From assembly GCF_018326305.1 (NCBI RefSeq), contig NZ_AP023417.1, forward strand, positions 62,001 through 126,000: a stretch of DNA of 64,000 bases. Reading direction: 5' to 3'. Within the stretch, counting starts at the first letter, position 1, and every line of letters starts with the position of its first letter. The position numbers and the translations under genes were made by a program. Shown in pieces: positions 16,304 to 23,700 of the stretch. A model generated the notes under the pieces. The model saw nothing but the letters and a program-made list of their open reading frames with translations, did not search any database and had not been told where the DNA came from. This DNA is from Vescimonas fastidiosa (GTDB lineage Bacteria; Bacillota; Clostridia; Oscillospirales; Oscillospiraceae).

Positions 16304-16914
16304 AAGACAAAAAGAAATTCTGGCTGATTTTCTCCGTTGCGGCAGTAGTGCTCTTTGTTTGGATGATCCGCTATAAAGCAATTAATCAGGATTATCGTCA
16401 ACGATGGTCTGCCAATACAGAGAAGACATACTCCGTTGGAGAAATCGTTCCTATTGCGCCGGATTTTGTCGGGTATAATTTGGCGGCTGAAGGCTATATG
16501 CTTCGGGTCAACCGTTTTGAAATTGTAGATTATCGTGCCTATACTTCAGCTTTGCAGTATGACGGGACCGATCGAAGTCGGATCCCCGATAAGGTCGCAT
16601 TGGTCAGCGTTACTGTTTCGCAGCAGAATAGTCCCGCAGAAGGATTCCCTTTAACAGAACTATCATTATACACCACGGATATGCTCATGAATATGGATTG
16701 GGATCTCTTGGGTGTGGTCAATCCTATATTGGACGGTGCCACCGGGATTCGGTTACAGGATGGCGCCTCATGTGATATTTTGCTGCCATTTGATCTGTAT
16801 AGATATCGCTTCACATCCGCTGAATGGAATCGTTTAGAGCAAAGCAATATCTGGCTGCAAGTGACAAATTATCCTACCAGAAAAATCGTTCGAGTGAATA
16901 TAGGTGAGGAGTAA
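16300..16914 (+). CDS. Membrane-anchored accessory protein of the ABC operon
   Basis: A 204-residue protein with one N-terminal membrane segment (FWLIFSVAAVVLFVWMIRY, about 6-24) and an extracytoplasmic beta-rich domain with no cysteines after the anchor except one near the C terminus (ASCDILLPF). The fold may be Ig-like (DUF4352-like in general pattern: VALVSVTVSQQNSPAEGFPL). It is coupled to the ATPase gene by a 4-base overlap and is followed by a terminator. Role unknown; an immunity or substrate-binding accessory is possible. Confidence 0.6.
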   Translation: MKDKKKFWLIFSVAAVVLFVWMIRYKAINQDYRQRWSANTEKTYSVGEIVPIAPDFVGYNLAAEGYMLRVNRFEIVDYRAYTSALQYDGTDRSRIPDKVALVSVTVSQQNSPAEGFPLTELSLYTTDMLMNMDWDLLGVVNPILDGATGIRLQDGASCDILLPFDLYRYRFTSAEWNRLEQSNIWLQVTNYPTRKIVRVNIGEE

Positions 16915-16972
16915 CTGTAGTTCCGGATTTTCGTATTACTAAGTAGATGTTGCCATCCCTTATCTGTGCATT

Positions 16973-17018
16973 AGTAGAACATACACCATCCCGCAAGGGT
17001 AGTGTATGTTCTACTTTT
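16973..17018 (+). terminator. Terminator of the sigma/ABC gene cluster
   Basis: AGTAGAACATACAC pairs with GTGTATGTTCTACT (14 bp), followed by TTTTA. It lies 58 bases after the last stop of the cluster. Confidence 0.8.
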
Positions 17019-17304
17019 AGAATATTGACAACTTGGGCTGCTGTTTTACAGGCTGAGTCATAAAGCATTCTTCCAGGACTCTCGTGAAAAGCCGCTTTTC
17101 AGCCCTTGCTTCATCAGTTCCACTCAGAACCAGTACTTCTTGTAGAACTCGCAGCAAATACCGCGGTATTGGTTCACAATAATTATTCTTTGATTTGTCC
17201 TATCAATTCAATCATTCCGACGGATTCTAAAAGTCGAAAGACTTGCTACTTTCTCATGCGGTCTCCCTTCCGTTGTCCTGTTTTCTTATTTAGAGGTATC
17301 CAAA
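17019..17304. other. Non-coding stretch, possible gene debris
   Basis: No intact gene is visible. On the minus strand there are short frames broken by stops (for example QGLKSGFSRESWKN) that look like remains of a coding region, but I cannot name the family. The stretch also holds the 5' leader of the signal peptidase gene. Confidence 0.4.
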
Positions 17305-17712
17305 ATGAGGAAAAAGAAGTTATGTCTAAGCCGTTTGCTGCCTGTTATAGCGGCGCTGCTTGTACTCGTTATGTTTCGCACGGTTTTTATCCTGGGCTAT
17401 GTGCCTACTAACTCTATGAAACCGACGCTCGAAGCTGGTAGCTTGATCCTCGGTGTACGAATCAAAGGCAGCTTTGAAGTCGGAGACGTTGTTATCTTTT
17501 GCCATGGCGGGAATCTTTTTGTCAAGCGTATTGCAGCGGTTGGTGGGAATGTGGTCATGCATAACGGAATCAACATGTCTGTACCCGAAGGCTCCTACTA
17601 CATGCTGGGAGACAATGCGGATGACTCCTATGATTCCCGTTACTGGGACGAACCATTTGTACCAGTAACAACAGTTGTTGCTAAAGTATGGCTCCCGATA
17701 GGAGGTCGATAA
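17305..17712 (+). CDS. Type I signal peptidase, short form
   Basis: A 135-residue membrane serine protease. There is one N-terminal membrane segment (LLPVIAALLVLVMFRTVFI). Box B is VPTNSMKPTLE with nucleophile S37, box D is LFVKRIAAVGG with general base K74, and box E is GDNADDSYDSR. It is shorter than typical SipS (about 180) because the insertion between boxes D and E is reduced, as in many clostridial paralogues. GAGGT lies upstream of the ATG. It stands alone between the ABC cluster and the invertible segment, and may process the many secreted proteins encoded nearby. Confidence 0.9.
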   Translation: MRKKKLCLSRLLPVIAALLVLVMFRTVFILGYVPTNSMKPTLEAGSLILGVRIKGSFEVGDVVIFCHGGNLFVKRIAAVGGNVVMHNGINMSVPEGSYYMLGDNADDSYDSRYWDEPFVPVTTVVAKVWLPIGGR

Positions 17713-17731
17713 TAGAGGGGCAATCGCACGA

Positions 17732-17923
17732 TTAGGTTGGCCGTGTGATGATGGATGCCAGTTTTTCCAAACCGTGCCGTTCAACAAAACGATAGGCATC
17801 AAAAAGATCGGAGAATTCCAGTGCTTCACTATAATATTCAGTGTAGCCCTGCGCTGACCTCATCAATGGATGTTGGCCGTTTACATTGATGGAAATATAG
17901 TATCTCAGCTCTGCCTGTTTCAT
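17732..17923 (-). CDS. Small hypothetical protein
   Basis: A 63-residue protein (from ATG at 17921-17923; GTG at 17945-17947 is an alternative start). It begins MKQAELRYYISINVNGQHPL and contains YYSEALEFSDLFDAYRFVERHG, a mixed alpha/beta pattern. It is transcribed towards the signal peptidase gene (convergent). No family recognised. Confidence 0.5.
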   Translation of the reverse strand: MKQAELRYYISINVNGQHPLMRSAQGYTEYYSEALEFSDLFDAYRFVERHGLEKLASIITRPT

Positions 17924-18019
17924 TTTGTTTCGATTATCCTTTCTCACAGCATAGCTCTCATTATACGCCAGGGAATAGCCTTAATAAAGTTTTTTTGATA
18001 ATTCCGCATCTTTTTCGAC

Positions 18020-18060
18020 AAAAAAAGCCCGTCACTCAGAGGTAAACTCTCAGTGATGGG
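18020..18060 (-). terminator. Leftward intrinsic terminator at the edge of the invertible segment
   Basis: On the minus strand, the stem CCCATCACT-g-AGAG / CTCT-g-AGTGACGGG (16 pairs with one mismatch and one G-T) is followed by seven T. It lies 74 bases left of the left inverted repeat and would stop any transcript leaving the segment on that side. Confidence 0.85.
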
Positions 18061-18133
18061 TCTTTATGAGTTTGTATGAGGAATAACAAGCCGAACTCGG
18101 CACAGCTGCCCTTGGCAAAAAAACAAGGCGGAG

Positions 18134-18162
18134 CTTTCGTAAATCTATACAATTTGCGAAAG
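18134..18162 (-). repeat. Left 29-bp inverted repeat (recombination site)
   Basis: Exact reverse complement of 19542-19570, and identity stops exactly at both ends of the 29 bp. Each copy is itself an imperfect palindrome: outer arms CTTTCG / CGAAAG, inner AAAT / ATTT, and a 7-bp centre TGTATAG, the architecture of a tyrosine recombinase core site. The recombinase stop codon (TAG) lies inside this copy. Confidence 0.9.
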
Positions 18163-19341
18163 GTTCGGAAAAACCCGTTGTCGCAGCGCCGTTTCCGGCC
18201 CGTGTGACGGAAATGCTGACGGCGCAAAGTCCGCCGCCGGGGCAAGAGAAAGGAAGCATATGCTTTGAACCACCCGCATCTTGTGCTCCAGGGAGGAATG
18301 GACATAGACCTGGAGCGTAGTCCGGACATCGGCATGGCCCAGCATCTCGCTCAAGCTCTTGATGTCCACACCCTGCTCCACGCAGCGCGACGCATAGGTG
18401 TGCCGCAGCACATGGAAATTTCGATAAGGGATCCCCGCCGCCTTCAGCAATGCGCGGTACTGGTATTGCAGTGTCCGCGGTTCCAGCGGAGCAGACTTAC
18501 CGGTCAGAAAATAGTTCTCCTCATTCCTGGCCGGGCAAACCGTTTGCCTTAAAAGGGCCAGCATATCCTCTGGCAGCGGGATCGTGCGCCGGGCGTTGTC
18601 GGTTTTCGGCGGTTGCACCACCAGGTGGGTGTGCATGCCCTTTTTCATTCGCTGGGCCGTCTTGGTGACATGGATCACCCCATTACATAAATCAATATCC
18701 TTATACTGGAGCGCACATAGCTCCCCCAAGCGCAGACCGGCATTCAGCGCAAGCAGGACCCCAACGCCCGCCATGCTGGGCGCTTCCAGGACCTTTTTTG
18801 CCAACCGCCCAATCTCGTCTGCGAAAAATACCTCGATCTTTTTTCGGTGATAGACGGGCAGTTCGGCATTCACACCGGGACAGCTGCAGTCCAGCTTTTT
18901 GGCTGTATACTTCAGAATTGACTTTAGTAATACGCCGATGTCCCTGGCGCTTTTGCCGGATAGTCCGCTTCGCTGCAAGCGGCGCAGGAAATCAGAAATC
19001 TGATCCGCCGTCAGCTGGCAGATAGGGGCCGTTCCCAAAGCAGGCAAGATATAATGCTGCGTCAGATAGGAATACCGATTCCAGGATGATGCTTTCAGAA
19101 CATGGCTTTTCTCGCTTAAAAACAGTTCTGCGGCCTGGGCCAAGGTCGCAGCAGATGCTTGCACGGCAGGCTTCTCTGGCAGCGTCTCAATGCATTGCTG
19201 CCGCTTGGCCCGGCACGCCTTATAGCTGTCGGCGTAAACATACCCATACTCAGCCTGCCCGGAAGCTGTGCGGCCGCGAATATATCGCCCCTCCCAGCGT
19301 CCGTCTTTCCGCTTGTAAATATTTTCTCCTCTTTTAGGCAT
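18145..19341 (-). CDS. Tyrosine recombinase, probable invertase
   Basis: A 398-residue site-specific recombinase. I chose the ATG at 19339-19341 (MPKRGENIYK), which has AAGGAGG 10 bases upstream; a longer frame reaches 19428. The N terminus (RWEGRYIRGRTASGQAEYGY) is an AP2-like arm-binding domain as in Tn916-type integrases, and about 75-165 is the SAM-like core-binding domain. Catalytic residues are visible: R in NAGLRLGELCAL, H and R in FHVLRHTYASR, H in EMLGHADVRTT, and the nucleophile Y in LQVYVHSS. The last codons (LSQIV and TAG) are the left inverted repeat itself. No excisionase or other mobile-element gene lies beside it, which fits a dedicated inverter better than an integrase. Confidence 0.9.
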   Translation of the reverse strand: MPKRGENIYKRKDGRWEGRYIRGRTASGQAEYGYVYADSYKACRAKRQQCIETLPEKPAVQASAATLAQAAELFLSEKSHVLKASSWNRYSYLTQHYILPALGTAPICQLTADQISDFLRRLQRSGLSGKSARDIGVLLKSILKYTAKKLDCSCPGVNAELPVYHRKKIEVFFADEIGRLAKKVLEAPSMAGVGVLLALNAGLRLGELCALQYKDIDLCNGVIHVTKTAQRMKKGMHTHLVVQPPKTDNARRTIPLPEDMLALLRQTVCPARNEENYFLTGKSAPLEPRTLQYQYRALLKAAGIPYRNFHVLRHTYASRCVEQGVDIKSLSEMLGHADVRTTLQVYVHSSLEHKMRVVQSICFLSLAPAADFAPSAFPSHGPETALRQRVFPNLSQIV

Positions 19342-19490
19342 GACCAACGCTCCTCCTTGACGATGTTTTTGACGGCGTAAACGATTTTGTGATTGGGAAT
19401 ATTTGTAAAATAGGCCCTTGAGTAGCAAGTGATTCTATGCGGCATTTATAATTTGTACCTACTTTTCGCTAAATTTCCGCAATTTAGGTA

Positions 19491-19519
19491 TTGACTTCCC
19501 TCAAAAAAGACGATACAAT
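19491..19519 (+). promoter_or_regulatory. Invertible sigma-A promoter
   Basis: TTGACT at 19491-19496, a 17-base spacer, TACAAT at 19514-19519. Transcription would begin near 19526 and run right through the repeat 19542-19570 into the cobalamin riboswitch. It lies inside the invertible segment, so its direction depends on orientation. I see no comparably good promoter between the repeat and the riboswitch. Confidence 0.75.
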
Positions 19520-19541
19520 GTGGATACATAGGTGGATTCTA

Positions 19542-19570
19542 CTTTCGCAAATTGTATAGATTTACGAAAG
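19542..19570 (+). repeat. Right 29-bp inverted repeat (recombination site)
   Basis: Perfect inverted copy of 18134-18162. It lies about 23 bases downstream of the -10 element of the invertible promoter, so the transcript of the downstream operon should start with this palindrome as a 5' hairpin. Flanking bases differ at once on both sides (A in front and A behind here, against C and C in the other copy). Confidence 0.9.
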
Positions 19571-19639
19571 AAAACTTCACCTCTACACCAACCAAAATCA
19601 TTATCCCCCTAAAAGGATAAATAATACCGTAAAATTTCA

Positions 19640-19830
19640 TAAGAAGTCCGAGGATGCTGCACGGCTGTTGCCCGAGCTGTAAAAGGCCAGGCGACCGCCT
19701 AAAAGGAAAGGGGTGCAATTCCCCATGCGGTCGGCACTGTAAGCGCAAGGATATGATCGAGGCGGGAAACCACTGGGACGAAAGTCCGTCATTGCGAGAA
19801 AATCGTGAGAAGACAGATCATAAACGCAGA
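19640..19830 (+). ncRNA. Cobalamin riboswitch
   Basis: The stretch shows the ordered landmarks of the cobalamin (B12) riboswitch family: AAAAGGAAAGGGGTGCAATTCC (conserved GGAA..GGTG.AA..CC element, quoted in part), then CGGCACTGTAAGCG, then GGGAAACCACTGG, and finally CGTGAGAAGACAGA, which corresponds to the conserved GTGAG..AGGAGAC end. It is preceded by the invertible promoter and followed by an intrinsic terminator, so ligand binding probably stops transcription. A few bases of the final box deviate from consensus (AGAAGACAG instead of GGAGACCTG). Confidence 0.85.
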
Positions 19831-19922
19831 GAGTATCTCATGGCGCAAGTCAGTAGAATTGTGTAGTTAGGACTCAAAGGCAGCGGGCGCTCTCTCCGTG
19901 GTGCTGATATGGCAGAAGTGTA

Positions 19923-19960
19923 CGCTGATGACCCGGTATGGGTTTATCAGCGCTTTTTTT
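19923..19960 (+). terminator. Riboswitch expression-platform terminator
   Basis: CGCTGATgACCC pairs with GGGTtTATCAGCG around a 5-base loop, followed by seven T (19954-19960). It lies about 95 bases after the riboswitch core and 28 bases before the first gene, the normal place for a ligand-controlled terminator. Confidence 0.85.
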
Positions 19961-19987
19961 GTCATGAATCATTAAGGAGGTGTGCCC

Positions 19988-20455
19988 ATGGGTAAAGTAG
20001 CAGGTGCGCAAAATTTTGACGGAGCGAATTGGTACGAGCAGCACATTGCCAAAAGAACACGGGATGCATTGGCTGAGCAGGACCGCGCTTTTGCGGAAAA
20101 ACACGCAGGCGACAGCCTGGATCAGCTGGCGGCCTATCTCCGGCGCTGCGCCGGACATTGGGGAAAGTCCCCTGCCCCCATCGAGATCGTCGGTGGCAGT
20201 TACATCGCAGAGCGCTTTGGCGATTGGAAAGATGCGCTGAGAGCCGCCCACTTGAATCCTATATACAAAAAACCCCGCAATAGAGATTGCGGGCGCTATC
20301 AAAACGAAAAGAAAATCCAAATTCAGATGCATCGGAGCGAGCGTGACGCTAAACGGGCAGCACGGGTTGAGCGAGTCAAGCAACGCCAAAGCAAATGCGC
20401 TGTTCACGAAGCCACAGAGGAAACCTTCGTTGCAACAGATGTAATGCTTGAGTAA
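19988..20455 (+). CDS. Hypothetical protein with HEAR-like motif
   Basis: A 155-residue basic protein, first gene after the riboswitch terminator, with AAGGAGG before the ATG. The central part (LRRCAGHWGKSPAPIEIVGG, then YIAERFGDWKDALRAAHLNP) matches the homing-endonuclease-associated repeat seen in short DNA-binding proteins (FG.W..AL..AGL pattern). The C-terminal third is highly charged (RSERDAKRAARVERVKQRQ). It may be a small DNA-binding regulator of the operon. It carries no nuclease motif. It is separated from the large surface genes by 256 bases with a hairpin and a second promoter-like site. Confidence 0.6.
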   Translation: MGKVAGAQNFDGANWYEQHIAKRTRDALAEQDRAFAEKHAGDSLDQLAAYLRRCAGHWGKSPAPIEIVGGSYIAERFGDWKDALRAAHLNPIYKKPRNRDCGRYQNEKKIQIQMHRSERDAKRAARVERVKQRQSKCAVHEATEETFVATDVMLE

Positions 20456-20498
20456 GGTTTGCCAAGTCGAGGGCGGAGATCCGCCAGCTTTTCCATAT

Positions 20499-20531
20499 GG
20501 GCAGAAGGGGCTTAGCCAGCCCCTTCCGCCC
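20499..20531 (+). terminator. Hairpin after the HEAR-like gene
   Basis: GGGCagAAGGGGCT pairs with AGCCCCTTccGCCC. There is no T-run. Possibly an attenuating or processing hairpin between the small gene and the surface-protein genes. Confidence 0.5.
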
Positions 20532-20573
20532 AACCTCTTAACGAAAGCACCTTTCGCCTTGGACAGATCGGAA

Positions 20574-20602
20574 CGCGACACCAATTATAATAGGGTGTCG
20601 CG
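20574..20602 (+). promoter_or_regulatory. Palindromic operator around a TATAAT
   Basis: Perfect inverted repeat CGCGACACC (20574-20582) / GGTGTCGCG (20594-20602); the 11-base centre contains TATAAT at 20586-20591. This has the look of a repressor site laid over a -10 box. The best -35 candidate (TTGGAC at 20559-20564) is 21 bases away, too far, so a promoter here would need an activator or be weak. It could give the surface genes a second input besides the invertible promoter. Confidence 0.5.
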
Positions 20603-20711
20603 CCCCTATATAACCTTGTTATTTTCTTATTGGATGCGAAAATGTGCTCGCAGCTAAGGTAATAATGCCAGCAGGCCTTATTATAAAAAAATTTCTGAGA
20701 GGAGATTGGAA

Positions 20712-23700
20712 ATGCAAAAGACAGCGAAAAAGTTCCTTTCAATGCTGCTTGCGCTCATGATGGTTCTATCCATCCTTCCCACGGCAGTCTTTGCAACGGA
20801 ACAAGGCACAGTAGCTGCGCCGCTGGATAGTATTGTTCCCTATGGTGCGAATGACCAGACCACAGGAACGGCAACTATCAGTGTGCAGAACTCTGTGACC
20901 TTTACCGGCTACTCTGCTTTCGAGAATGTGCCCTACTACTTGGTCACCGTTCCCGCAGGCACGACCTATGTAAAGGCCACATACAAAGACGCTGCCATAC
21001 TGACCAATGCCACAAGCGGTGTTGCATCCGGCTACTACGCCGATGTGCCGCAGTGGACTGGCGGCGGTGTAGAAATGGCCTATACGGAGAGCGGTGGGGA
21101 TATCACAATTACAATTCCCTTGAACTACTCCCGTACCGCCGAGGATGGGACTACGGTCCAAAAGAGCTTTGTGCTGGGTGCAGATGGTAGCGGAACTGCC
21201 TATGCGCCGGAGTATGACGGCAGCGCCAGCTATGCGCCCGTCCATTTCCTCGCCTTCACCTATGAAGGCAAGTCGGCACCTACGGTCGCTCCCGGTGCAA
21301 TTGCCACAGCTAATGTAACACTCGGTAATGCCTGGACGCTGGATGTGGCTGAAATGTTTACGGATGCCGATGGCGATGCGCTGACCTATACGGCAACCGT
21401 CAACGGCGCTACGCAAACGCTGAACGGCTCTACCTTGAGCTATACCCCTACTGCGGCTGGTGAGTATACGATCGTGCTTACCGCTACCGACGACAGCGGC
21501 ACGGCCACCCACACCATTGTTCTGACCGCTGCGGAGGGCACACAGGTCCCGCGGCTGAAGAGCGGCGTCCCGGTCACCGCAAGTGCAACCGTTTCGGTAG
21601 GATACGCCTATAACCTGTCCGATCTGCAGGCTGGCAACATCTTCGAGAATCCGGACGGTTCTTCCTTGAGCTACACCGACTACTATTATTATAGAACAGC
21701 CGGGACTGGCGAAAGGAAGGGGCCTTACTACTTCTCCACGGCTCTGTTCGGTGCTACCACGATCCAAATCACGGAGAACACCGCCGATACATATGTCTAT
21801 GAGTTCCATGCCATGAACTCTGCCGGTCTGTCCACGGACACCTGGACGCTGACACTGACCGTAAGTGACTCGATCGAGCAGCACTATACTTTCCATGTTG
21901 GTCAGGATATGAACTATTCCACCAATGGCAGCCAGTATCCGCTGATCAAGCTCTACAAGACGGCTGGTCTTGACGATAAGGGCGCTGACTACCTGGCTTC
22001 CTATGAAGTTGATGGCAAGACCCAGTACATCTATGAGGACCATGACCAGTCCATCGCCGTGGTTAACGGCAAATACATGATCACTGTCAAGGGGCAGGAT
22101 TATGAGCTGAAAGGTTACAGCCCTCTGACCTTTAAGGCCAGTGATTTTACCACGGCTGACCCCAATTCCACCGGCACGCTGGCAGATAACTACAACAATT
22201 TCTATGCCAGCCTGGCCGCCGGCAGATATTCCTTCCGCGCCTATGGCTACAAAGCTTCGGAAACCAGCGCAAATGTTTACCTGGGCGGCCACAGCTTGAC
22301 CCTGCCCACTGAGACCAATGTGGACGGCGGCACCGGCGGCGGCGCGGATATTTATCTGCGCCTGCACTCCATCTATACCACGAGCAAAAAGAACAGCAGC
22401 GACTATTTTACTGCTGATGACTATACGGCTCGTGTGGTCATGCCCAGCATGGGCGGCGATGTGCAGCATGGTACGCCCTATCCTTCCGGCAATTATACTT
22501 ACTACCCCTTCATGCTGTACTCTGCCGGAAACGCAGCCCTTTGGAATGCCTATGTGGAACCCATCGGCACCTGTGCCGAGGACTACATCTTCACTCAGGC
22601 GATCAACAACACGACTGCCGCCGGATACACGGTTGTTACAAAGAATCTGGCGCTTTCCCAGGCCATCAACCTGACGGTGACGGTTCCTGCCTATGCGGAC
22701 TTCAACCTGTTTTTCCAGTATAATAATTTCAACACACAGATCATTGAGCCGAAGACGGGCAGCACCAGTGGCGATGCAAGCGCATCCGCTGACGCTACCA
22801 GGACGCTGATCTACAAAATTAGCAAGAGCAATTCCAACTACACCTGGCGCTTGAAGGACATCCGCAGCGGCACCACTTATGTGACCAAGGCCGGATGGCT
22901 CCAGAGCAGCACCACCAGTTTTGCGAAGGAATTCACCTTCAATGCTGGAGACTCCACGGATCAGTATTCTCACAGCTTCTCTAATCTTGGCACGATAGCC
23001 AAGACCCGTGACGAAGCGGAGATTCAGACCTTCTTGTCCCCCAGCGGCTACAAGTATACGAGCGGGACAGAGCGTATCCGTTCTTACCGCCTGTGGCAGA
23101 TCATCAACTCTGACGCGGCAAATATCATGATCGAGCCCGAGTTCAAGGTCAAAGTGCTGAGCGGCGACGAAAACGCTGTCACAGCAGTGACCGGCGGCAA
23201 CGCCAAGGGCAACTGGCTGGATGTCACACCCAATGGCACAACGATCGTTGCCGTGAACTATAAGGCACTGGATGTCTACACGACCGCTGACGAGCACGGC
23301 ACCCACGGCGGCCTCTACCCGGCCACCAATCCCGAGCGCACCAGCGTGTTCGTGCTTACCAACGACAAGGATGAACACGGCAACGCGAAAGCCAATATCG
23401 CCTATAATTCCAATGGTCTGACATCTTCCCGTCCGTCGGCCTGGGATTATAACTACGACAACTGGTTCTATCTGAGTAACGACACCGCTCCCACTCTGGA
23501 CTTCTCGGTGTCCAGCAGCGGCACAACGACGGTCCAGTACGCCATCGTCACCACCGATGCAAGTGACCTGGATACCCATCTTTCCGGCTGGACCACCTTG
23601 ACGGCGGATTCCAACGGCAAGTACCATGCAAGTCTCCTGGGCTTCCGCAATGCTGGGCTGGCTGGCGGTACTGTGATCATCAAGATGCATGATAGCACCG

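Larger units (their letters stand above)
18134..19570. mobile_element. Invertible segment: recombinase gene plus outward promoter
   Basis: A 1437-bp segment bounded by perfect 29-bp inverted repeats. It contains one gene, a tyrosine recombinase reading left, and a strong promoter (19491-19519) reading right and out. Recombination between inverted sites flips the segment. After the flip the promoter would lie at about 18185-18213 and read left into the terminator at 18060-18020, turning the right-hand operon off. The plan equals that of the Salmonella Hin segment, but with a tyrosine instead of a serine recombinase. Inversion itself is inferred, not seen. Confidence 0.75.

Noticed and set aside
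17019..17304. A coding gene on the minus strand
   Set aside because: Several in-frame stops and no start; at most debris, so listed only as non-coding.
18134..19570. The recombinase as a prophage or integrative-element integrase with att sites
   Set aside because: The repeats are inverted, not direct, and only 1.4 kb apart, with no excisionase, relaxase or phage gene between or beside them. Kept only as an alternative in the finding.
19640..19870. RNase P RNA or tmRNA for the structured region
   Set aside because: The diagnostic GAGGAAAGTCC of RNase P and the tmRNA tag and tRNA-like ends are missing, while the cobalamin landmarks appear in the right order.
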